Of a stretch of 64,000 nt of DNA, positions 26,465 through 34,430 are shown one piece after another (position 1 is the stretch's first letter; the number at the start of each line of letters is the position of its first letter). The position numbers and the translations under genes are program-made. The notes below the pieces were generated by a model. It was not told the DNA's origin. It made no database searches and saw only the letters and a program-made list of their open reading frames with translations. Source of the DNA: CAVRJC01 sp963721435 (GTDB lineage Bacteria; Actinomycetota; Acidimicrobiia; IMCC26256; DASPTH01). The DNA lies in assembly GCA_963721435.1 (NCBI GenBank), contig CAVRJC010000006.1, forward strand, positions 1-64,000. Reading direction: 5' to 3'.

Positions 26465-28055
26465 ATGAAGACCGCTGGGGGACGGCTCCGTGCGCACGCG
26501 CTCGTCGTCGTGCTGCTCACCGCGACGCTCGTGGCCGTGGCACCACTGCGGGCCGACGCGCGAGCGCGCCGAAGCGCGCCCGAACATCCTGTTCGTGCTC
26601 ACGGACGATCTCGCGGCCGGCGACGAGGCGTACATGCCGAACACGCAGGCGCTCGTGGCCGACACCGGCGCAACGTTCGCGAACTACTTCGTCAGTGACT
26701 CGGTGTGCTGCCCGTCACGCATGACGACGTTGCGCGGCCAGTTCGCGCACAACACCGGGGTGAAGACCAACGGCAGCACCAATGGCGGGTTCGACACCGC
26801 GTACAACTCCGGTGTCGAGCACGACACCATCGCGACCTCCCTGCAGAGCGCGGGGTACCGCACTGGGCTGTTCGGCAAGTATCTCAACAAGTACCCAGGG
26901 GTCGCGGGAGCGCGGTACATCCCGCCGGGATGGTCGGACTGGTCGAGCCCGGTGGCCGGCGATCCGTACAAGCAGCACAACTACGTGCTCAACCACAACG
27001 GTCATCTCGAGCACTACGGCAACCGACCGTCGGATCACGCCGACAGCGTGTTCGTCGACCAGACGCAGCAGTTCATCGAGCACGCGGCCAAGGAAGGCGT
27101 GCCGTTCTTCGCGTACCTGAACGTTTACGCACCGCACTCGCCCGCGCACCCGGCTGACGGCGACCGCAACTCGTTCGCAGGCTTGGCGTCACCTCGCAAC
27201 GCCGCGTTCGACCAGGCCGACGTCAGCAAGATGCCGAGCTTCATCCGGTCGCTGCCGCAGTTCACGCCGCAGGAGGAGGACGCGATCACCCGGCTGCACC
27301 GCCGCCGCATCGAGACGCTTCAGGCCGTCGACCGCGGGATGGCGCGTCTGGTCACCACGTTGCGGTACACCAAGCAGCTCGACAACACCTACATCATCTT
27401 CACGTCCGACAACGGCTTCCACCTCGGCGACCACCGACTGCCCGGCGGGAAAGGCACCGCGTACGACACCGACATCAAGGTGCCGTTGTTCGTGAGCGGT
27501 CCCGGGATCGCCGCGGGTTCGAGCCCCGAGCGCTTCGCGGGCAACGTCGACCTCGCGCCGACGCTCGCCGACCTCGCGCGCGTCAAGGCCGCGTCGTTCA
27601 CTGACGGCCGCTCGCTCGTGCCGTTGCTGAAGGGCGAACCGACGCCGGCGTGGCGCACGCGCTATCTCGTCGAGCATTGGCACGAGACCAGCGAGGAGGG
27701 TGGTGCGCCGCCACCACGGAAGGGGACGCTCGAGCCCGCTGACCTCGACGCCGGGAAGGCGGGCTCGCTCGGTCCCGTCTCCGGGAAAGGCCTGATCGAC
27801 GACAAGTCCCTGCTCGCGCGCTACGGCAAGATCCCGGATTACTCGGGGCTGCGCACCAGCCGGTACCTCTACGTCGAGTACTCGAACGGCGACCGCGAGC
27901 TCTACGACGTACGCGACGACCCGGCCGAGACCGTGAACCTCGCGGGCACGAAGCCCGCGCTGGAGGCGTCGTTGGCGAGGAAGCTCGTCCGCCTGCGCGA
28001 CTGTCGTGCCCAGGAGTGCCGCGCCGCCGACCGCGGCCCCGTCAGCGACCTCTGA
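26465..28055 (+). CDS. Secreted sulfatase (formylglycine type), apparent frameshift
   Basis: A classical signal peptide (MKTAGGRLRAHALVVVLLTA, then VAVAPLRADARA) starts at ATG 26465 behind GGAGAG. Removing one base within about 26555-26572 joins it to ARPNILFVLTDDL, the metal-binding opening of the sulfatase fold. CCPSR (Cys at about residue 81) is the CxPSR formylglycine site, and DNGFHLGDHRLPGGKG and SGPGIAAG are typical later motifs. Corrected length is about 529 residues. It could hydrolyse sulfate esters outside the cell, next to two sulfotransferase genes on the opposite strand, which suggests sulfated-glycan remodelling or scavenging. Confidence 0.85.
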
Positions 28056-28895
28056 CTACCAGCCCTTGAACTGGACGTCGCGGCGCTCGACGAACGCGGC
28101 GACACCCTCCGCGGCGTCCTCGGTGCGGTTGATGAGCTCCTGGCCCCACGCTTCGTCGTCGAACGCGCCGTTGCGGTCGCTGTCGAGCGAGCGGTTCAAC
28201 AGCCACTTCGTGATCCCGATGGCCTTGGTCGGGCCGGTGGCCAGGCGCTCGGCCCACGCCTGCGCCTCCTTGGCGAGGTCGTCGGCCGGGACGACCTTGT
28301 TCACCAGCCCGAGGCGCTCGGCGTCGGCGGCCGAGAGGTCGTCGGCGAAGAACATGAGCTCCTTCGCCTTCGGGAGGCCGATGATCCGCGGCAGCAGGTA
28401 GGCGCCGCCGGCGTCGGGGATGATCCCGCGACGGGTGAACACCTCGATGAACTTCGCAGTGTCGGCCGCGATGATGAGGTCGGACGCGAACACCATGTGC
28501 GCGCCCATGCCCGCGGCGGTGCCGTTGACCGCGCAGATGATCGGCTTCTCGCAGTCGAGCATCGCGGTGATGAGGCGCTGCGCGTTGTTCTTGATGTTGC
28601 GGGCGATGTCGCCCACCGCGCGCTCGGGCGCGCCCTCGGGACGTTCGACGACCGCGGTCGGCTGCGAACGGAGGTCGGCACCCGTGCAGAAGTGCTTCCC
28701 CGTGGCGGTGAGCACGATCGCGCGCACGCGCAGGTCGGAGCTCGCGTTCTCGAGCATCTCGCGCAGCCGCACCCGCTGATCTCCGGTCACCGAGTTGCCC
28801 TTGTCGGGACGGTTCAGCGTGATGGTGAGCACGCTGCCCTCGAGTTGCTCGAGCAGATCTGCTTCGGGCGCGTCGCTTCCTTCTTCGGAGCTCAT
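28056..28895 (-). CDS. Enoyl-CoA hydratase/isomerase (crotonase) family protein
   Basis: The 279-residue protein has the crotonase oxyanion-hole segments GKHFCTGADLRS and NGTAAGMGAHMVFASDLIIAA. The two catalytic Glu of classical hydratases are replaced (His in GAHMVF, Phe in FIEVFTRRG), while IIPDAGGAY supplies an Asp as in several isomerase-type members. Double-bond isomerisation or another CoA-ester reaction is therefore more likely than simple hydration. Its ATG overlaps the stop of the D-aminoacylase-like gene. Its stop abuts the sulfatase stop with no gap. Confidence 0.87.
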   Translation of the reverse strand: MSSEEGSDAPEADLLEQLEGSVLTITLNRPDKGNSVTGDQRVRLREMLENASSDLRVRAIVLTATGKHFCTGADLRSQPTAVVERPEGAPERAVGDIARNIKNNAQRLITAMLDCEKPIICAVNGTAAGMGAHMVFASDLIIAADTAKFIEVFTRRGIIPDAGGAYLLPRIIGLPKAKELMFFADDLSAADAERLGLVNKVVPADDLAKEAQAWAERLATGPTKAIGITKWLLNRSLDSDRNGAFDDEAWGQELINRTEDAAEGVAAFVERRDVQFKGW

Positions 28896-30619
28896 CGTGC
28901 AGTCACGGTCTCCGTGTCGCGGCCCGAGCGCAAGGTGACGCCGGGAGTAGCGCCGGTGGCCTTGCCGTTGTCGACGATCGCGGTGCCGCTGACGAGCACT
29001 CGGACGACGCCGTGCGACCCCGCGGTGAGTCGGGCGGAGTCACCGGGGAGGTCGCGCACGAGGGTGGCGTCTTCGGAGCCGACGGTCTCGGGGTCGAACA
29101 CCACGACGTCGGCGATCGCGCCCTCACGCAGCACGCCGCGGTCCTTGAGGCCGAACAAGCTCGCCGGCGAGCTGGTGATCAGCTGCACCGCCCGTTCGAG
29201 GGACACGAGCTGACGGCCGCGGATGCAGTCGGCGAGGAACCGGGTCGTGTACGGCGCGCCGCACATGCGGTCGAGGTGCGCGCCCGCATCGGAGCCACCC
29301 AGCATGGCGCGGGGGTCGTCCCACACCTGGCGGCGCAGCTCCCACGAGGCGGCGTCGTCGTCCTTCGGGACCGGCCACAGCACCGTGCGCAGCTCGTCGG
29401 CGATCACGATGTCGAGCAACGTGCCGAACGACGACTTGCCGTGCTCGGCAGCGATGTCCTTGATCGTGCGGCCGCGGTACTGCTCGTTCTCGTCGGCGTA
29501 GACGTCGCCGAGGCGGTAGTCGCCCCAGTCGGCGAGACGGCGGAACACGCCGGCCTCCTGCGACAGCGAGCGCTCGAGCATCCAGAGGCGGGTGTCGGGG
29601 TCGGAGAGCTTCTTGATCCGCTCGGCGACCGGCACGCCCATGATCTCCTGCCACCCGGGCAGTAGCCACAGCGCGCAGAAGTTGAGGAAGCTCATGTTCA
29701 TCGGCACGCCGACCGGCATCGTCAGCGCGACGAGCCTGCCGCCGAGCTCCGTGGCCCGCGTGCTCGCGCCGAGCTGACGCGGGATGCGGTCGGGCTCGCG
29801 TGCATCGATGGTGAGCACGTTCCAGTTCAGCGGGCGGTCGGCCGCGGCGCTGAGCTGCCCGAGCAGCTCGATCTCGTCGTCGGAGAACATGTCGAGGCAG
29901 CCCTGCACGATGCCCTCGAGCGTGGTGCCCGGGTGCGCGCCGGCTTCCTCGCACATCGCGATGAGCTCGTCGGGGGTGGCCCAACGACTGGCGACCGGGT
30001 CGCCGTTGCCGTCGGAGTGCGAGCCCGCTTGCGTGAACGAGAACCCGAGTGCACCGGCGTCGAGCGCACGACCGAGCTCGGCGCGCATCTCGGAGATCTG
30101 CTCGGGCGTGGCCTCGTTGCCGATCGCGTCCGGGCCCATGACGTAGCGACGGATCGCGCAGTGGCCCGCGAGGAAGCCCACGTTCACCGCGATCTTGCCC
30201 TCGAAGCGGTCGAGGAACTGGTCGAAGGTCTCCCACCCCCAGTCGGCGCCCTGCTCGAGCGCGGGCAACGGCATGCCTTCGACCTTCGCCATCATCTTGC
30301 GCAGATAGTCGGCCTCGTCGTCGGTGTTGTGCAGGGGCGCGAGGCTGAAGCCGCAGTTGCCGCCCACGACGGTGGTGACGCCGTGCATGCTCGACGGACT
30401 CGCCGTCGGGTCCCACATGAGTTGTGCGTCGTAGTGCGTGTGGGGGTCGACGAAGCCCGGCGCGACGATGCACCCGGTGGCGTCGGTGACCCGCGCCGCG
30501 GGCTCGTCGATCTCGCCGACGGCGACGATCCGCCCGTCCCTGATGCCGACGTCGGCACGGACGCTCGGTGCGCCGGTGCCGTCGACGACGGTGCCGCCCT
30601 TGATGATCTCGTCGAGCAT
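28892..30619 (-). CDS. N-acyl-D-amino-acid deacylase-like amidohydrolase
   Basis: The 575-residue protein belongs to the D-aminoacylase branch of the amidohydrolase superfamily. It has GGTVVDGTG, PGFVDPHTHYDAQLMWDP (HxH metal pair), GGNCGFSLAP (metal-ligating Cys) and GGSDAGAHLDRM (catalytic Asp region). ATG 30619 follows GGCGGTCAGC-type sequence; the upstream extension is Arg/Pro-rich and rejected. A same-length paralogue is at 61233. In actinobacteria such proteins often sit in acyl-CoA catabolic clusters, so the true substrate may not be a D-amino acid. Confidence 0.88.
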   Translation of the reverse strand: MLDEIIKGGTVVDGTGAPSVRADVGIRDGRIVAVGEIDEPAARVTDATGCIVAPGFVDPHTHYDAQLMWDPTASPSSMHGVTTVVGGNCGFSLAPLHNTDDEADYLRKMMAKVEGMPLPALEQGADWGWETFDQFLDRFEGKIAVNVGFLAGHCAIRRYVMGPDAIGNEATPEQISEMRAELGRALDAGALGFSFTQAGSHSDGNGDPVASRWATPDELIAMCEEAGAHPGTTLEGIVQGCLDMFSDDEIELLGQLSAAADRPLNWNVLTIDAREPDRIPRQLGASTRATELGGRLVALTMPVGVPMNMSFLNFCALWLLPGWQEIMGVPVAERIKKLSDPDTRLWMLERSLSQEAGVFRRLADWGDYRLGDVYADENEQYRGRTIKDIAAEHGKSSFGTLLDIVIADELRTVLWPVPKDDDAASWELRRQVWDDPRAMLGGSDAGAHLDRMCGAPYTTRFLADCIRGRQLVSLERAVQLITSSPASLFGLKDRGVLREGAIADVVVFDPETVGSEDATLVRDLPGDSARLTAGSHGVVRVLVSGTAIVDNGKATGATPGVTLRSGRDTETVTAR

Positions 30620-30698
30620 GCTGACCGCCTGGTTCGTTGGGCTTGGTCGATGGGCTGAATCGCTTGGGAAACGGGGCGCGCCAGTCGCTCGGGACGGT

Positions 30699-30724
30699 TC
30701 TGACGCCGCGTCAGATTGTAGCCT
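30699..30724 (+). promoter_or_regulatory. Operator-like palindrome TCTGA-N7-TCAGA with TAGCCT box
   Basis: TCTGACGCCGCGTCAGA (30699-30715) has perfect 8-nt arms around one central base. TAGCCT, a -10-like hexamer, follows at 30719-30724. It lies in the 137-bp gap between divergent operons (28056-30619 minus, 30757-34354 plus). The arms and spacing match the dyad at 5362. Confidence 0.55.
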
Positions 30725-30756
30725 TGGCCGGATTTCGGAATCCGAGGGAGACGATC

Positions 30757-32259
30757 GTGGCACCAAGTGGGCCGACACGAGTGAAGGTGGGCGACGTCGC
30801 CGAGCGGCCCTGGAAGCTCCTGATCGGCGGCGAGCTGGTCGACGGCGCGGCCGGCACCTCCCCGATCGTGAACCCGGCCACGGAAGAGGTCGTGGCCGAG
30901 GCGCCCGAAGCGTCGGTGCAGCAGGCCGAGGAGGCCGCGCGCGCGGCGCAGGAGGCGTTCCCCGCGTGGTCACAGACGCCCGCGGCCGAGCGTGCCCGCC
31001 TGCTCACCGCGGTCACCGAGAAGCTCGTCGAGCTGCAGGACGACCTCGTGCCGCTGATCATCGCCGAGACCGGCGCGACCGCCGCCGTCGGCTCGCGCAT
31101 GCAGGTGCCCGTCGCGATCGAGCGCTTCACCCGCTACTCGCGTGACGCGGCGAAGAACATCGGGATCGCGCTCCCACCGTCGCCGGTGCAGAGCACGCCG
31201 CTCGCTCCCGGCGCGCTGATGGGCGCGCACGTGAACCGGCTGCCCGTCGGCGCGGTCGCGTGCATCTCGCCGTACAACTTCCCGCTCACGAACGTCGCGG
31301 GGAAGATCGCACCCGCGCTCGCGGTCGGATGCACGGTGGTCGTGAAGCCCGCGCCGCAGGACCCGCTCGCGATCCTGATCCTCGCCGAGATCATGCACGA
31401 GGTCGGGTTCCCGGCCGGAGTGGTGAACGTGATCACCGGCGCCGAGGCGGCGCCCGCGGCCGCGCTCACGTCGTCGCCCGACATCGACATGGTGTCGTTC
31501 ACCGGCTCCACGTCGATCGGCCAGCGCATCTACCAGGCCGGCGCGATGGGCATGAAGCGCATGCTGCTCGAGCTTGGCGGCAAGGGCGCGTGCGTCGTGC
31601 TCGACGACGCCGACATGTCGAAGGCCATCACCGCGATCACGAGCGTGTGGTCGTTCCACTCGGGTCAGATCTGCACCGCGCCGACCCGCGCGATCGTGCA
31701 CCGCAGCAAGTACGACGAGATGGTCGACTCCCTCGCTGCGTTCGCGGGCAACCTGAAGGTCGGTGACCCGCTCGATCCCACGACCGTCGTCGGCCCGGTG
31801 ATCTCGGGTATCCAGCGCGACCGCATCGAGGCGCACGTGGCCACCGGCGCGAGCGAAGGCGCCACGGTCGTGGTCGACGGCCGCCGTCCGTCGCACCTGG
31901 AGCGCGGCTATTACGTGGCGCCCACGCTGCTCGCCGACTGCAAGCCTGGCATGGGCCCGGTACAGCAGGAGATCTTCGGGCCGGTCGTGGTGGTGCTCCC
32001 GTTCGACGACGACGAAGAGGCGATCGCGATCGCCAACAGCACCGACTTCGGCCTCTACGACTACGTGATGACGAACGACACCGAGCGCGGCTACCGCATG
32101 GCGAGCCGGCTGCGCTCGGGCAACGTCGGCGTGAACACGGCGCAGCGCAACATGGAGGCGCCGTTCGGCGGCTTCAAGCTCAGCGGCATCGGTCGCGACG
32201 GCGGCGACTTCGGGCTGCATGCCTACACCGAGATGCAGTCCGTCATGTGGCCGGGCTGA
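30757..32259 (+). CDS. Aldehyde dehydrogenase family protein
   Basis: The 500-residue NAD(P)-dependent enzyme oxidises an aldehyde to an acid (or acyl donor). Visible are SPYNFPL (catalytic Asn), VVKPAPQ (cofactor Lys), FTGSTSIGQ, Glu272 in LELGGKG and the nucleophile Cys306 in SGQICTAPTR; the 34-residue Glu-Cys spacing is standard. GTG 30757 follows GAGGGAG. It starts the operon with a CoA-transferase and SDR, so it may feed an acid into CoA activation. Confidence 0.92.
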   Translation: MAPSGPTRVKVGDVAERPWKLLIGGELVDGAAGTSPIVNPATEEVVAEAPEASVQQAEEAARAAQEAFPAWSQTPAAERARLLTAVTEKLVELQDDLVPLIIAETGATAAVGSRMQVPVAIERFTRYSRDAAKNIGIALPPSPVQSTPLAPGALMGAHVNRLPVGAVACISPYNFPLTNVAGKIAPALAVGCTVVVKPAPQDPLAILILAEIMHEVGFPAGVVNVITGAEAAPAAALTSSPDIDMVSFTGSTSIGQRIYQAGAMGMKRMLLELGGKGACVVLDDADMSKAITAITSVWSFHSGQICTAPTRAIVHRSKYDEMVDSLAAFAGNLKVGDPLDPTTVVGPVISGIQRDRIEAHVATGASEGATVVVDGRRPSHLERGYYVAPTLLADCKPGMGPVQQEIFGPVVVVLPFDDDEEAIAIANSTDFGLYDYVMTNDTERGYRMASRLRSGNVGVNTAQRNMEAPFGGFKLSGIGRDGGDFGLHAYTEMQSVMWPG

Positions 32260-32308
32260 CCTGAGCGACTTCCCGCTTCATTCCGCATCGCAACGGAGGA
32301 CGGACAAC

Positions 32309-33535
32309 ATGAGTGGCGGTTTTCTCGAAGGCATCCGCGTGGTCGAGTGCGCGCTGTTGGGGCCGAACGTGTTGGCAGGCCACCTCGTCGACTTCGGCGC
32401 CGAGGTGATCAAGATCGAGTCGCCCGCGGGTGACTACGTGCGCCAGATGACGTGGCCGATCATCGAAGGCGACTCGCTCCTGCACCTGCACATGAACCGG
32501 GGCAAGGACTCCCTCGTCCTCGACCTCAAGGTGCCGGAGGCGGTGGCGGTGTTCGAGGAGCTCGTGCGCAACGCCGACGTCGTGATCGAGGGAATGCGCC
32601 CCGGGTTCCTCGACAAGCGCGGGCTCGGGTACGAGCGGCTCAAGGAGCTCAACCCCGCGATCGTGGTGTGCAGCATCTCCGGCTACGGCGCCACGGGCCC
32701 GTACCGCGACCTGCCGTCGCACGGCATCGCGTACGACACGTGGGCGGGTGTGCTCGCGCCGGTCGTCGACGACGACGGCTTCACGCGCATCCCGAACCAG
32801 GTGAACGTCGGCATCACCGCGGGCCCCGCGTTCGCCGCGCTCGCGATCGTCGCAGCACTGGTGCGCGCGAAGACGACCGGTGTCGGTGCGAGCATGGAAG
32901 TCGCGCAGTCGGATGCCGCCGCGTACTTCGACTGGTACCGCATCGAGACCTACAAGGCGTACCAACGACCGCAGTCGGAGGTCACGGGGAACGCGAGCGA
33001 CAACTACGAGCGTCGTCCTCCCGGTCTCGCAGGGATGTGGCAGGGCGTGCGCTACCAGATCTACGAGTCGTCCGACGGCCTCGTGCTGTTCATGGCGTCG
33101 GAGCAGGCCTTCTGGAAGAACTTCTGCGAAGGCATCGGCCGCATGGACCTGTTCGAGAAGTGGCCGGGCAAGAAGATCGCCGACCACGCGCTCGGCAACC
33201 TCGAGCTCCAGGCGATCCTGCGCGACACCTTCCGCACCAAGACCACGCAGGAGTGGCTCGAGTTCGCCAACGAGCACAACACGACGATCGCGCCGGTGAA
33301 CACGCCGGAGACGATTCTCGACGACCCGCAGGCGGCCGACCGGCTCACGTGGTTCTCGAAAGAGCTGCTCGGCGCCGACACGATGGCGGTGCCGATCCAT
33401 GTCGAAGGCGAGGAGCTGCCGGTCCCGCACCGCGCGCCCACAGTCGGCGAGCACAGCGACGAGGTGCTGCGGCGCGTGCTCGGCTACGACGACGACCAGA
33501 TCAAGCAGGTGCGCGCCACCGGCGCACTGGGCTAG
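32309..33535 (+). CDS. Class III (CaiB/FRC-like) CoA-transferase family protein
   Basis: The 408-residue protein has the family opening GIRVVECALLGPNVLAGHLVDFGAEVIKIE and SISGYGATGPYRD. Around residues 165-170 the sequence reads NVGIT, where catalytic family members carry an Asp; by eye the nucleophile Asp seems absent, unlike the paralogue at 44933 (Asp173). It may be an inactive or chaperone-like homologue, or use another residue. ATG 32309 follows ACGGAGGACGG. It lies between the aldehyde dehydrogenase and an SDR. Confidence 0.85.
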   Translation: MSGGFLEGIRVVECALLGPNVLAGHLVDFGAEVIKIESPAGDYVRQMTWPIIEGDSLLHLHMNRGKDSLVLDLKVPEAVAVFEELVRNADVVIEGMRPGFLDKRGLGYERLKELNPAIVVCSISGYGATGPYRDLPSHGIAYDTWAGVLAPVVDDDGFTRIPNQVNVGITAGPAFAALAIVAALVRAKTTGVGASMEVAQSDAAAYFDWYRIETYKAYQRPQSEVTGNASDNYERRPPGLAGMWQGVRYQIYESSDGLVLFMASEQAFWKNFCEGIGRMDLFEKWPGKKIADHALGNLELQAILRDTFRTKTTQEWLEFANEHNTTIAPVNTPETILDDPQAADRLTWFSKELLGADTMAVPIHVEGEELPVPHRAPTVGEHSDEVLRRVLGYDDDQIKQVRATGALG

Positions 33536-33571
33536 TTCCGCGAGATCCACACCGACAACGGGGGTTCTGCG

Positions 33572-34354
33572 ATGGGAAGGCTCGACGGCAAGGTCGCGAT
33601 CGTCACCGGCGCGGCGCGCGGTCAGGGTGAGACGGAAGCGCGGCTGTTCGCGCGCGAAGGCGCGTCGGTCGTGCTGTGCGACGTGCTCGACGACGAGGGC
33701 GAGGCCGTCGCCGAGGACATCGGCTCGGCCGCCGCGTACGTGCACGTCGACGTGTCGCAGGAGAACGACTGGAAGGGCGCGTTGGAAGCGGCCGCCGGTT
33801 TCGGCCCGCTGTCGGTACTGCTGAACAACGCGGCGATCTCGGGCTTCGGATCGATCGAGCAGACGTCGCTCGACGACTACATGCGCGTCATCACCGTCAA
33901 CCAGGTGGGCACCTTCCTCGGGATCAAGTCGGCGATCGGCCCGATGTCGGCCGGTGGCGGCGGTTCGATCATCAACATCTCGTCGATCGACGGGCTGGGC
34001 TCGAAGAACGGGCTCGTCGCGTACACGTCGTCGAAGTTCGCGATCCGCGGCATGACGAAGACTGCAGCATTGGAGCTCGGGTCGCGCGGCATTCGCGTGA
34101 ACTCGATCCACCCCGGCGGCGTGAACACGATCATGGGGAACCCGACGGGCTCGAGCCTCGAGGAGCTGGACCCGTACTGGCGGCACCGTGTCGCGCTGGG
34201 TCGCATTGGCGAGCCGATCGACATCGCGAACATGGCGTTGTTCCTCGCGTCGGACGAAGCCGGCTACTGCACGGGCGCGGAGTTCGTCGTGGACGGCGGC
34301 TGGACCTGCGGCGACATCGAGCCCCTGCTCCCCGGCGCTCCCGACTGGGGGTAG
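33572..34354 (+). CDS. SDR oxidoreductase
   Basis: The 260-residue classical short-chain dehydrogenase has TGAARGQG (cofactor loop), NNAAISG, ISSIDG (catalytic Ser) and Tyr151/Lys155 (YTSSK), with GAEFVVDGG near the C-terminus. The pattern is that of the 3-alpha(20-beta)-hydroxysteroid dehydrogenase group. It follows the CoA-transferase by 36 bases and ends the plus arm of this divergon. Confidence 0.9.
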   Translation: MGRLDGKVAIVTGAARGQGETEARLFAREGASVVLCDVLDDEGEAVAEDIGSAAAYVHVDVSQENDWKGALEAAAGFGPLSVLLNNAAISGFGSIEQTSLDDYMRVITVNQVGTFLGIKSAIGPMSAGGGGSIINISSIDGLGSKNGLVAYTSSKFAIRGMTKTAALELGSRGIRVNSIHPGGVNTIMGNPTGSSLEELDPYWRHRVALGRIGEPIDIANMALFLASDEAGYCTGAEFVVDGGWTCGDIEPLLPGAPDWG

Positions 34355-34430
34355 CAGCCGACCGTTCGAGATGTCTCGCGCATTCGGAGGCGGCTGGTTG
34401 CAGATCCCGGACGCGGCGGCCGCACGCGAG
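34355..34430. terminator. Convergent gap, possible transcription end
   Basis: The 76-bp gap lies between convergent stop codons of the SDR and the GGDEF-EAL gene. No strong hairpin with a U tract is visible, but two transcripts must end in or near it. Confidence 0.25.
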
